NCBI GenBank assembly: GCA_050176585.1
Contig: JBFXHX010000028.1
Coordinates: forward strand, 1 to 53,187
Origin: CAYYWP01 sp050176585
Lineage (GTDB): Bacteria; Desulfobacterota; Binatia; HRBIN30; CADEER01
Length of the DNA stretch: 53,187 nt
Direction of reading: 5' to 3'
Of the stretch, positions 1 through 8,074 are shown piece by piece. A program made the translations under genes and the position numbers. The notes below the pieces were generated by a model. That model was not told the DNA's origin. It ran no database searches and worked only from the letters and a program-made list of their open reading frames with translations. Positions within the stretch are counted from its first letter, which is position 1; each line of letters starts with the position of its first letter.

Positions 1-825
1 CTCCTGCGGACGGATTTCCCGCCCGAAGCGTGCGTGTGGGCCGCGCTCCCGGTCGCGACCGAGGGAATCAAGCTCGTCTGCCGGGAACCGGTTACCCGTC
101 CCGGCGCCGATCCGTTCGACCATCCGATCGCGAATCGCTGCGAGGAGTCCGATCAGTTCATCATCTTCGATCGGGTGCTCATACCGAACGAGCGCCTCTT
201 CAACGTCGGCGACCCCGACCTGCTGCGCCTGTACGGGCCGGTCGGGGTGCTGGCCCATTGGCATATCCTGACCCGGCTGTGGGTGAAGGCGGAGATCTTC
301 GTCGGCACCGCACAGCTCGTGGTGAATGCGGTCGGCACCGCGGGGCAGCCGCACATCAGAGCCTACGTCGCCGAACTCATTCAATACGCCCAGGCGCTCA
401 AAGCGTTCGTGCTCGCCGCAGAGAACCAGGCCGAGATGTCCGAGGGCGGCGTGCTGGTGCCCGATGTGAACCTGCTCACCGCCGGGCGCCTGTACTCGAT
501 CCGCGAGTACCCGCGCATGATCCACACGCTGCAGGAGCTCTGCGGTCAGGGCTTGGCGATGCGCTTCCGCCGCGCGGACTTCGAGAACCCCGAGATCGGG
601 CCCTATCTCGATGCGCTCTTGCCGGGCCATGAGATCAGCGCGCGCGACAAGAACCGGCTGATGAACTTCGTCTGGGATCTCACCACCGATTCGCTGGCCG
701 GCCGGACGGAGATCTTCGAGAACGTGAACGCGACGCCGTCCCCGCTGCTGCGCGAGCGCCTCTACAACGAGTATCCGCGCCAGCGGCTCTTGGACCTCGT
801 GCGCGATCTGGCGGGGCTTTCCTGA
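1..825 (+). CDS. HpaB-type 4-hydroxyphenylacetate 3-monooxygenase family protein, 3' part only
   Basis: The reading frame is already open at base 1, so the start lies outside the window; about 274 C-terminal residues are visible. The sequence fits the FADH2-dependent two-component hydroxylase family (HpaB) and the related 4-hydroxybutyryl-CoA dehydratase fold: an acyl-CoA-dehydrogenase-like beta segment (FDHPIANRCEESDQFIIFD) followed by a helical C-terminal domain with the family-typical ending RTEIFENVNATPSPLLRERL. Enzymes of this family hydroxylate phenols using flavin supplied by a separate reductase, which is not seen here. It converges with hyuA, and a strong hairpin lies between the two. 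Family assignment is firm; substrate is unknown. Confidence 0.85.
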   Translation, partial: LLRTDFPPEACVWAALPVATEGIKLVCREPVTRPGADPFDHPIANRCEESDQFIIFDRVLIPNERLFNVGDPDLLRLYGPVGVLAHWHILTRLWVKAEIFVGTAQLVVNAVGTAGQPHIRAYVAELIQYAQALKAFVLAAENQAEMSEGGVLVPDVNLLTAGRLYSIREYPRMIHTLQELCGQGLAMRFRRADFENPEIGPYLDALLPGHEISARDKNRLMNFVWDLTTDSLAGRTEIFENVNATPSPLLRERLYNEYPRQRLLDLVRDLAGLS

Positions 826-834
826 GCGCGGAAA

Positions 835-865
835 CGGAGGGCGCGACCTGCGGTTGCGCCCTCCG
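835..865. terminator. Hairpin between convergent genes
   Basis: CGGAGGGCGC at 835-844 pairs perfectly with GCGCCCTCCG at 856-865, and the intervening bases add a G-U pair and ACC/GGT around a TGC loop, giving about 14 pairs. It lies in the 72-base gap between the HpaB-like gene (plus) and hyuA (minus). There is no clear T-tract on either side, so it may act as a bidirectional RNA 3'-end structure rather than a classical intrinsic terminator. Confidence 0.55.
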
Positions 866-897
866 GCCGGTTCTGCGCTGCCGCTGCCCGGCTCCGC

Positions 898-2946
898 CTA
901 CGCCGCTTCGCGGATGTGCAGAAAGCCGAACGCGTCGACCGAGAGCACCTGACCGGGGTGCACGAGCGTCGTGGAGGTCGCCTCCTCGACGACGAGCGGG
1001 CCGTCGAGCTCGGCCCCGGGCGGTAGCAGGTCGCGCGCGTAGATCAGCGCCTCGCGCCGGCTGTCCTCGCCGAAGTCGACGAGCCGCCGTCCCTTCAGCG
1101 CCGCGGCTACCGAGCGGCCATCCATCGAGAGTGGCCGGAGCTTGGGGCGCGCGACGTCGGCGGTCGCAGATAGCCGGTAGGTGACGAGCTCCACGGGCGT
1201 GTCGTCCAGCCGGAACGTGTACGTGCGCTCGTGCGCCTGGTGGAAATCCACCAACAGCGATTCGACCGAGGGGTGCTCCAGAGCGATCGGCACCGTGACG
1301 GTATGCTCCTGGCCCTGATACCGGAGGTCCACGCTCGCATTGAAGCGGAGGGCGGTTCCGCGCATCTGGGTGTCGCCCCGGAAGTACTCCTCCGCTTCGG
1401 CGCGCAGGCCGCCGAACAGCTCGCGGATGAACGCGTCGTCGGTCTCCTGCGCCCGGCGCAGCAGCGTGCGGGCGAAATCCCGCCGCGGCTCGGTCGCCAC
1501 CATGCCCCAGGCGGAGAACAACCCGGGGTTCAGGGGCACGATCACTTCCTTGACGCCGAGCTCGCGGCCGAGCGGCGCGCCGTGCATCGGCCCGCCACCG
1601 CCGCCGACGACCAGCGCGAAGTCGCGCGGATCGTGCCCGCGCTGAATGGATACCAGCTTGAGCGCGTTGATCATGTTCGCGTCCACGACCCGGATCACGG
1701 CGACGGCGGCTTCCTCCACGGAGCAGCCGAGCCCGTCCGCGATGGGTTGCATGGCGCGGCGCGCGCGCTCGACATCGAGATCGAACTGGCCGCCGACGAA
1801 GAATTCCGGGTTCAGCACGCCGGTGATCAGCTTCGCGTCGGTGACGGTCGGCTCGGTGCCGCCGCGCCCGTAGCACGCGGGGCCGGGATCGGCGCCGGCG
1901 CTCACCGGGCCCACCTTGAGCAGGCCGGCCGCGTCGAAGTGTGCGATCGAACCGCCGCCCGCCCCGATCTCGACGATGTCGACGACGGGCACGCGGAGCG
2001 GATACCCGTATTGCGTGCGCGAGTACTCGAGCCGGTACGCGGTGGTGACCTTCGGTTTGCCATCCTGGATGGTAGTGCACTTCGCGGTCGTGCCGCCGAT
2101 ATCGAGGTAGATCACGCTGCTCTCGCCGCAGAGCGCGCCGACGATCGCCGCGCCGTTGCACCCGGCCGCCGGACCGGACTCCATCAGCGTGATCGGGTGC
2201 TGCTTAGCGAGCGCGAAGCTCGTGGTTCCGCCGTTCGACTGCATCGCGTGCAGCGGACAGCGGATGCCCGACCCGCTGACGGCCTCTTCCAGGCGGGTCA
2301 GGTAGCGCTCGACGATCGGCTGCACGTACGCGTTCAGCACCGCGGTGTTCGCGCGTTCGTACTCGCGCCATTCCCGCGTGATCTCGTGTGAAGCGGTGAC
2401 CGCGACGCCCGGGAGGTGCGCGCGCACGTAGGCCGCACATTCGGCTTCGTGATCGGGCGCGACGTAGCTGTGCAGGAACTGGATGGCGATCGCTTCGACC
2501 GCTTCTTGCCGGCAGCGCTCGATGATGTGATCGACCTCGGCGAGGTTGAGCGGCTCGAGCACGCGGCCGGTCGCGTCGACGCGCTCGCGAACCTCGAAGC
2601 GCAGCAGGCGCGGGACGAACGGGCGCTCCTTGTCGAAGCGCAAATTGTACAGGTCGGGGCGATTGCCGCGCTGGATCTCGAGCACGTCGCGGAACCCCGC
2701 GGTGGTGATCAGCGCCGTGCGCGCGCCCTTGCGCTCGGTGATCGCGTTGATGACGGTGGTGCCGCCGTGGACGAAAAACTCCACGCTCTCCGGCGCGAGG
2801 CGGGACAGCTCGACGGTGTCGATCACGCCCCGCGTGAGATCGTGCGGGGTCGTGAGCGACTTCGCGGTGAACAGCGTGCCGGTATCCTCGTCGAAGCAGA
2901 CCAGATCGGTGAACGTGCCGCCGATGTCCGTCGCTAGCCGTCCCAT
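898..2946 (-). CDS. hyuA: Hydantoinase/oxoprolinase subunit A (HyuA family)
   Basis: 682 residues, close to the usual length of HyuA, 5-oxoprolinase A-domain and acetone carboxylase beta-type proteins. The N-terminus MGRLATDIGGTFTD is the hallmark ATP-binding phosphate loop of this actin-like ATPase family, with a second such loop at IYLDIGGTTAK near residue 280 and the glycine-rich stretch VVGGGGGPMHGA. The family hydrolyses cyclic amides (hydantoins, N-methylhydantoin, 5-oxoproline) with ATP, together with a B subunit. The B gene lies directly upstream on the same strand, with only 3 bases between them, so they form a translationally tight pair. Substrate cannot be read from sequence; N-methylhydantoin or a lactam is attractive given the methylamine genes nearby. 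Confidence 0.9.
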   Translation of the reverse strand: MGRLATDIGGTFTDLVCFDEDTGTLFTAKSLTTPHDLTRGVIDTVELSRLAPESVEFFVHGGTTVINAITERKGARTALITTAGFRDVLEIQRGNRPDLYNLRFDKERPFVPRLLRFEVRERVDATGRVLEPLNLAEVDHIIERCRQEAVEAIAIQFLHSYVAPDHEAECAAYVRAHLPGVAVTASHEITREWREYERANTAVLNAYVQPIVERYLTRLEEAVSGSGIRCPLHAMQSNGGTTSFALAKQHPITLMESGPAAGCNGAAIVGALCGESSVIYLDIGGTTAKCTTIQDGKPKVTTAYRLEYSRTQYGYPLRVPVVDIVEIGAGGGSIAHFDAAGLLKVGPVSAGADPGPACYGRGGTEPTVTDAKLITGVLNPEFFVGGQFDLDVERARRAMQPIADGLGCSVEEAAVAVIRVVDANMINALKLVSIQRGHDPRDFALVVGGGGGPMHGAPLGRELGVKEVIVPLNPGLFSAWGMVATEPRRDFARTLLRRAQETDDAFIRELFGGLRAEAEEYFRGDTQMRGTALRFNASVDLRYQGQEHTVTVPIALEHPSVESLLVDFHQAHERTYTFRLDDTPVELVTYRLSATADVARPKLRPLSMDGRSVAAALKGRRLVDFGEDSRREALIYARDLLPPGAELDGPLVVEEATSTTLVHPGQVLSVDAFGFLHIREAA

Positions 2947-2949
2947 CGG

Positions 2950-4710
2950 TCAGGCGCTCGGGCGATCGCGCAGCTGTGCGGTGGTGGCGTAGTCGACCGA
3001 CCGCCCGTCCGGGGTCACCGCGACGCCGTACTGATCACGCGCCTGCGCGGCGGTGATGTAAGCCGCGCGCACCTCCTCGAGCACATCCTCGGCAGGGCGC
3101 GTAAAGGGGTCCCCGTATCCGGCGCCTCCGCCGGTGAACATGCGGATGCGATCGCCGCGGTTCAGGATGGTGGTCGGGGCGCGCGCCGCGCGGCGGACGT
3201 CGCCGCCGACGTGGAGATCGAAGAAGTTGCACGAGCCGTTTTGCGCCTGGTCGAGCGGCCAGGGGCGCTCGATCGAGCGGCCATAGCTCGCCGAGAGCAC
3301 CGTGTCGTCGGCGAGAATCTCGTACTCCCGTACCGAGCCGTAGCCGCCGCGATGGCGGCCCGCGCCGACGCCGCCCTCGACGTTGAGCGCGTACTGGATG
3401 ACCCGGATGGGGAACTTCGCCTCGAGGAGCTCGATCGAGTAGTTGAACGTGTCGCCGTTGGTGATCGCACTGGTCACGCAGTTGCCGTCGCGCTCGTCGG
3501 TAGCGCCCCAGCCGACCATGCTGGGCTCGATCATCACCCAGGGCTCGCTGCGCCGGCGGTCCACGCCGCCGAGAACGGTCACGCAGAGGCTGTTCGCGCT
3601 TCCGGCGCTAACCCGCGCGGGCACGATGGGCGCCAGCGCTTTCCACGCCAGCTCCGAGGCCTGGCCGGTTCCCTCGTAGTACCAGCCGACCGGCGCCGGT
3701 TTGGTCGCGGTGAATACCAGGCCGTCCGGTGCGACGACCTTCAACGGCCGGAACCACCCCTCATTGGACGGTGCCGCCGGATCGACGATCGCCTTGTAGA
3801 CCGTCTTCACCGCCGACACGAGCGCGCCACGCGAGCAGTTCACCGGGCCCGCGAGCTGTGGGCAGCAGCCGGAGTAATCGAACGTGATCTCGTCGCCCTC
3901 GATGCGCACCTCGACGGCGGTCGGGAAACGCTCGTCACTGATTCCGTCCCCGTCGATCCAATCCGTCGCGCGGTATACGCCATCCGGCAGCGCGGAGATC
4001 GCCGCGCGGCTGACCCGCTCGCTCGCCTCCAGGATGTGGCGGAAGGTCTCGCTCACGGCGCGCTTGCCGTACTTCTCGCACAGCTCGAGACAGCGCTTCT
4101 CCGCGATCCGCACCGAGGCCAATGCGGCGTTGAGGTCGCCGAGCGCCATCTTCGGGATCCGCACATTGGCGGCGACGATGTCGACGATGGCGTCCTGGCG
4201 CACGCCTTCCTTGTAGATGGGTACGCCGGGCAGGCAGAGGCCTTCCTGGAAGATCTCGGTGGAGTCCGCCGGCAGCGAGCCGGGCGCTTTTCCGCCGATG
4301 TCCGTCCAGTGCGAGATCGAGATGGCGAAGGCGAACCGCTCGCCGTCCAGGAAGATCGGCTTGATCACGCCGACGTCGTTGCAATGCGTGCCGCCCACGT
4401 AGGGGTCGTTCAACATGTAGATATCGCCGGGGCGCATGCGGTCGCCGAACTTCGTCATGATGGCGCCCACCTGGATGGAGAAGGTACCGGTGAACACCGT
4501 GATGCCGTTGGTTTGCGAGACCAGTTGGCCGTCGGCGTCGCAGAAGCCGCAGGCGAAATCGAGCACCTCGTAAATGACCGGGCTCATGCTGCTCTGCGCG
4601 AGCACCAGGCCCATCTCGTCGGCAACTGCCAGCAGTTTGCCGCGAATGATCTCGCGGGTGACGATATCGGTATCGAACGTGGCGCTCGCCCCGGAAGCTG
4701 CTTGAGCCAT
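2950..4710 (-). CDS. hyuB: Hydantoinase/oxoprolinase subunit B (HyuB family)
   Basis: 586 residues, the normal size for the hydantoinase B/oxoprolinase family. Typical elements are visible: VTREIIRGKLLAVADEMGL at the start, the central DIYMLNDPYVGGTHCNDV segment, HWTDIGGKAPGS, and the C-terminal glycine-rich RMFTGGGAGYGDP. It is the first gene of the hyuBA pair on the minus strand and would form the ATP-dependent amidohydrolase with the downstream HyuA. The start at 4710 follows GGAGGAC-like sequence on the minus strand. The gene is divergent from the M20 amidohydrolase; the region between holds an 8-bp inverted repeat that may be regulatory. Confidence 0.9.
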   Translation of the reverse strand: MAQAASGASATFDTDIVTREIIRGKLLAVADEMGLVLAQSSMSPVIYEVLDFACGFCDADGQLVSQTNGITVFTGTFSIQVGAIMTKFGDRMRPGDIYMLNDPYVGGTHCNDVGVIKPIFLDGERFAFAISISHWTDIGGKAPGSLPADSTEIFQEGLCLPGVPIYKEGVRQDAIVDIVAANVRIPKMALGDLNAALASVRIAEKRCLELCEKYGKRAVSETFRHILEASERVSRAAISALPDGVYRATDWIDGDGISDERFPTAVEVRIEGDEITFDYSGCCPQLAGPVNCSRGALVSAVKTVYKAIVDPAAPSNEGWFRPLKVVAPDGLVFTATKPAPVGWYYEGTGQASELAWKALAPIVPARVSAGSANSLCVTVLGGVDRRRSEPWVMIEPSMVGWGATDERDGNCVTSAITNGDTFNYSIELLEAKFPIRVIQYALNVEGGVGAGRHRGGYGSVREYEILADDTVLSASYGRSIERPWPLDQAQNGSCNFFDLHVGGDVRRAARAPTTILNRGDRIRMFTGGGAGYGDPFTRPAEDVLEEVRAAYITAAQARDQYGVAVTPDGRSVDYATTAQLRDRPSA

Positions 4711-4733
4711 CGATGTGTCCTCCCTGCGGCGGA

Positions 4734-4811
4734 ATCATGGCTATTCCATCGCCGTGGTGCGCAGTCAACGCGATCCGCCGGCGCGGTCGCCCTCCGCCAC
4801 ACCGCCATGAT
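4734..4811. promoter_or_regulatory. Spaced inverted repeat in the divergent hyuB / M20 promoter region
   Basis: ATCATGGC at 4734-4741 is the exact reverse complement of GCCATGAT at 4804-4811. The two arms lie in the 142-base gap between the divergent hyuB and M20 genes, so they could be paired operator half-sites or looped sites. No convincing -35/-10 pair was found, so the call is tentative. Confidence 0.25.
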
Positions 4812-4852
4812 AAGACGCCTGCCATCCACAATCCGGAGGGGAACAGCGCGCC

Positions 4853-5983
4853 ATGCCGTCCATTCCGTCAGCCACAGAACTCACCCAGGACCTCGTGCGT
4901 ATGGACACCCGGAACCCGCCAGGGCGGGAGGTCGAGTGCGCGGAGTATCTGCGCGCGCTGATCGAGCGCGCCGGGCTCGAGGTCAGCTCGCACGAGTTCG
5001 CCGCGGGTCGCACCAGCATGGTAGCGCGCCTGCGCGGCCGGGGCGCCAAGCCGGCGATCTGTTTCGGCGGCCACATCGACGTCGTCCCGCTCGGAGCCAA
5101 GCCGTGGTCCGTCGACCCCTTCGGCGCGGAGATCATCGACGGCAAGCTGTTCGGGCGCGGCGCGACCGACATGAAGGCGGGGATCGCCGCCTTCGTGCAT
5201 GCGGCGTTGAAGCTCGCTGCGGGGGGCACGCGCGGCGAAGCGGATGTGGTGCTGGCCATCTGCGCCGGTGAGGAGACCGGCTGCCAGGGGTCGTTCCATC
5301 TCGGGAAAGTCGGCGCGCTCGGGACCGCCGGCGCCATCGTAATCGCGGAGCCGACCTCGAACTACCCCATCCTCGGGCACAAGGGCGCGCTGTGGCTCAA
5401 GGTGGAGACCGACGGCGTCACGGCCCACGGCTCGATGCCGGAAGTCGGCGTGAACGCGATCTACAAAGCGGCGCGCGCCGTGACTCGCCTGGAGGATTTC
5501 GCCTTCGATGCCAAGCCGCATGCCCTGCTCGGGAAGTCCACGCTGAACGTCGGGACGATGTCGGGCGGCATCAACTTCAACTCCGTGCCGGATCACGCCG
5601 AGTTCACGATCGACATCCGCTCGCTGCCCGAGCAGAGCCACCAGGACATCATGGCGACGCTCAAGCGCTACATCGGCAAAGACGCGCGCATCGACACGCT
5701 GGTCAGCGTCGACGGCGTGGCCACCTCGCCCGAGCACCCGTGGATCAAGGACATTTACGCGCTCATGGCGCCGATCCTCGGCGAGGAGATCAAACCGCGC
5801 GGGGCGCCGTACTTCACCGATGCCTCGGCGCTGAACCCGGCGTACGGACGGCCCCCGACCGTGATACTCGGGCCCGGCGACATGACCATGGCGCATCAGA
5901 CCGACGAGTACTGCCCGGTCGCGCACATCGAGCAGGCGGCGGAGGTGTACGAGGTCATCGCGCGGCGCTGGTGCGGCTGTTGA
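4853..5983 (+). CDS. M20 family metallo-amidohydrolase (ArgE/DapE/aminoacylase type)
   Basis: 376 residues, typical of ArgE/DapE/ACY1 enzymes that deacylate or decarbamoylate N-acyl amino acids in the cytoplasm. The dinuclear zinc site is recognisable: His in GGHIDVVPLG, the bridging Asp in GRGATDMKAG, the catalytic EE pair in ICAGEETGCQG, a Glu in VIAEPTSN and a C-terminal His in TMAHQTDEYCP. A lid-domain TAHGSMPEVGVNA segment follows the usual pattern. It starts with ATG at 4853 after GGAGGGGAAC. It is divergent from hyuBA, the common arrangement in which an M20 carbamoylase or acylase removes the N-carbamoyl group from the product of a hydantoinase. The M20 family is clear; carbamoylase activity is inferred from context. 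Confidence 0.85.
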   Translation: MPSIPSATELTQDLVRMDTRNPPGREVECAEYLRALIERAGLEVSSHEFAAGRTSMVARLRGRGAKPAICFGGHIDVVPLGAKPWSVDPFGAEIIDGKLFGRGATDMKAGIAAFVHAALKLAAGGTRGEADVVLAICAGEETGCQGSFHLGKVGALGTAGAIVIAEPTSNYPILGHKGALWLKVETDGVTAHGSMPEVGVNAIYKAARAVTRLEDFAFDAKPHALLGKSTLNVGTMSGGINFNSVPDHAEFTIDIRSLPEQSHQDIMATLKRYIGKDARIDTLVSVDGVATSPEHPWIKDIYALMAPILGEEIKPRGAPYFTDASALNPAYGRPPTVILGPGDMTMAHQTDEYCPVAHIEQAAEVYEVIARRWCGC

Positions 5984-6059
5984 GCTTGCGGGTAAACCCG
6001 CACGCGTGCGCTGCCGCGGGCGCAGCAGCGCGGTTCCATGGTGTTTCACGGAGGTCGTG

Positions 6060-6656
6060 ATGGCTGCAGATCGAGAAGCGTGGGTGGACATTCCCACTAC
6101 CGATGAGCTCCGGGCGAGCATGCCGCCAGGCGCGAAATACGAGTACGATTTCGGCTTCTTCCCCGCGATGGGCCGGCTCATCTTCGCGCACGAGCGGATC
6201 GGCCCTGCGGTGATGGCGTTCTTCCAGCAGGTGATGTTCGAGCCCGGTGTGCTGAGCCGCGGAGAGCGCGAGCTGGTAGCGGCCGTCACCTCTGCCGCGC
6301 AGGATTGCCAGTATTGAACGCAATCTCACGCAGAGTTTCTGCGTGTCGAGCACGGCGGTCCCGAGATTGTCGAGGCGGTAAAGCAGCGCCGCTGGCGGGA
6401 GCTCGCGGAGCTCACCGAGCGGGAGCGCGCACTCTGTACGGTGGCGGAGAAGCTGACGCTGACGCCGACGAAGATGGTCGAAGAGGATTGGCAGCCGCTG
6501 CGCGCCCTCGGCTTCAGCGATCGCGACTGCCTGGAGGTCGGCCATCTCGTCGGAGCGTTCAACTACTTCACTCGTCTGGCGGACGGCTTCGGGCTTCGAC
6601 TGGATGCGGGGACCCGGCGCGCCGCGGAGACGCAGGTTCCGCTCGCGCGCGGTTGA
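6060..6656 (+). CDS. AhpD-like (carboxymuconolactone decarboxylase fold) selenoprotein, CxxU
   Basis: Reading the UGA at 6315-6317 as selenocysteine gives 198 residues, the usual length for peroxidase-related AhpD-like proteins; stopping there would leave 85 residues cut in the middle of the active site. The active site reads SAAQDCQY-U-TQSHAEFL: Cys83, Sec86, His90, matching the family CxxCxxxH motif. In AhpD the second Cys is the reactive thiol and the His assists it, so Sec takes the reactive position. The family helices continue after the UGA (ERERALCTVAEKLTLTP, then FNYFTRLADGFGL). The start ATG at 6060 has GGAGG at 6050-6054. A SECIS-like hairpin follows the UGA. It lies 76 bases after the M20 gene and upstream of the tmo-like genes. 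A nonsense mutation is the alternative, but the hairpin and the second copy at 22.7 kb argue against it. Confidence 0.88.
6318..6345 (+). promoter_or_regulatory. Bacterial SECIS element (selenocysteine insertion) 1
   Basis: Directly after the UGA at 6315-6317, CACGCAG (6327-6333) and CTGCGTG (6339-6345) form a perfect 7-bp stem closing the 5-nt loop AGTTT (6334-6338). The loop starts 16 nt after the UGA and carries G as its second base. Commonly used bacterial SECIS criteria are a short stem, an apical loop of a few nucleotides with G in the first two positions, and a loop starting about 16-37 nt after the UGA; all are met. The element lies inside the coding frame, as in all bacterial selenoprotein mRNAs, and would bind SelB. 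Confidence 0.85.
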
Positions 6657-7040
6657 TCGCGATCCGCCGGGCTGTTCACGCGCGGCCGGGCCCGAATATC
6701 CAATTGAGGTGCGGCGCCGGCTGGGAGAAAGTGGGCGCGCCACGACTTGGCCGTTCTGCTTGGCGGGACGGCGTGAGCCTTGACAATATGCCTGCTTCCG
6801 TGTGCAGGGGTAGGGTGATGATGATCACTCATCATCTCGTTGGACGGCAGTTTTGCTCCAACACCACAGCGGCGCCGCCAGGGTGGCGCTGCGTTGAATT
6901 CCATCGGGGTGCGCACCCCGCGCCGTGTGGCTCGCGCGCCACCATGCCGGCCGTGCAGGAATGCGTTGCGCCGGCGAAGGCGGTTGGTCACCCGACGCGC
7001 CGGGAGCGCAGCGGAAGCGGCAGAAAGGGACCGTTTGCAC
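6657..7040. promoter_or_regulatory. 384-base gene-free leader of the tmo-like operon with three inverted repeats
   Basis: No coding sequence is convincing here. A TTGACA (-35-like) lies at 6780-6785 but no good -10 follows at the usual distance. Three symmetrical sites are clear: GATGATGA (6817-6824) / TCATCATC (6829-6836) with a 4-base spacer; GTTGGA (6839-6844) / TCCAAC (6857-6862); and a perfect 16-bp palindrome CGGGGTGCGCACCCCG at 6905-6920. The positions, ahead of the monooxygenase beta gene, suggest operators or an RNA leader structure. Confidence 0.4.
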
Positions 7041-8033
7041 ATGGGTGAGGCAACGAAACCGGGTCGGGGGCTGCGCACCTGGCCACACCTGGCGGCCCGG
7101 CGGCGGCGCCCGAGCGAGTACGAGATCGTCACCACGGATCTCCACTGGCGGACCGCGTTCGCCGAATACTCCGAGCTCAGCCCGAGCCTGCCGATCAACC
7201 AGTGGTTCAGGAAGTACGTGCGCGAGAGCCCGCTCAAACACGAGAACTGGGACGAGTTCCGCGATCCCGACGAGATCATCTACCGGACCTACAACGTCAT
7301 GCAGGACGGGCAGGAGAGCTACGTCGACGGGCTGCTGGACGAGCACGATGCGATCGGTCACGACGCCCGCCTGCCGACGGCGTGGGTGGATACGCTCGCC
7401 CGGCTCTACACGCCGGCGCGCTATATGCTGCATGGCGTGCAGATGGGGTCCGCGTATTTGGTGATGACGGCGCCGGCGAGCACGATCACGGCCTGCGCGG
7501 CGTTCCAGATGGGCGACGCGCTGCGCTGGGTCGCGCGCCTCGCGTATCGGACGCGCGAGCTCGCCAACCGGCATGCGGGCAAGGGGTTTGCCGAGCAGGA
7601 GCGGCAGCATTGGGAGCAGGACGCCGCCTGGCAGGGATTTCGGGAGCTGATCGAGCGCATGCTCGTGGCCTATGACTGGGGCGAGTGCTTCGTGGCGCTG
7701 AACGTGATCACCAAGCCGGCGATCGACGAGGCGTTCCTGCGCCAGCTGGCGTCGGCTGGGCGCGTGCACGGCGATACCCTGCTCGGGCTGCTCGCCGATG
7801 CCCAGTTGCGCGATAGCGAGCGGTCGCGCCGGTGGACCAAGGCGTTGGTCGAATTCGCCCGGCAGCACCCGGAGAGCGGGGCCGTGCTCGACGGCTGGGT
7901 CGCTAAGTGGGCACCGCTCGGGAATCAGGCGATGGAGACCTATACGGCGGCATTGCCCGACCGCGGCGAAGCGGGGGCGGAGGCGGTGCGGGCGGCGCGC
8001 GCGTTCCGCGCCGATCTCGGCTTCGCGAGCTGA
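7041..8033 (+). CDS. tmoE: Toluene-4-monooxygenase-like hydroxylase beta subunit (TmoE type)
   Basis: 330 residues, matching TmoE-type beta subunits of soluble diiron monooxygenases. It follows the family closely: LRTWPHLAARRRRPSEYEIV near the start, SPLKHENWDEF, IIYRTYNVMQDGQESYV around residue 85, APASTITACAAFQMGDALRW and a late SRRWTKALVEFA. The beta subunit packs against the catalytic alpha subunit but carries no iron ligands. The ATG at 7041 fits the conserved N-terminus. Unusually it precedes the alpha gene and is separated from it by two unrelated genes; in known tmo/tou/tbu operons E follows D. All genes to 12.6 kb run the same way, so one transcript is still likely. Confidence 0.9.
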   Translation: MGEATKPGRGLRTWPHLAARRRRPSEYEIVTTDLHWRTAFAEYSELSPSLPINQWFRKYVRESPLKHENWDEFRDPDEIIYRTYNVMQDGQESYVDGLLDEHDAIGHDARLPTAWVDTLARLYTPARYMLHGVQMGSAYLVMTAPASTITACAAFQMGDALRWVARLAYRTRELANRHAGKGFAEQERQHWEQDAAWQGFRELIERMLVAYDWGECFVALNVITKPAIDEAFLRQLASAGRVHGDTLLGLLADAQLRDSERSRRWTKALVEFARQHPESGAVLDGWVAKWAPLGNQAMETYTAALPDRGEAGAEAVRAARAFRADLGFAS

Positions 8034-8074
8034 AGCGGCGCGCGGCGGGACATGACGAGAAAGTAGGTGAGCGC

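Noticed and set aside
5972..5995. M20 enzyme ending in Trp-Cys-Gly-Cys-UGA, as a possible Sec near the C-terminus
   Set aside because: Only three sense codons lie between this UGA and a TAA, the protein has its full family length, and no hairpin is present at the right distance.
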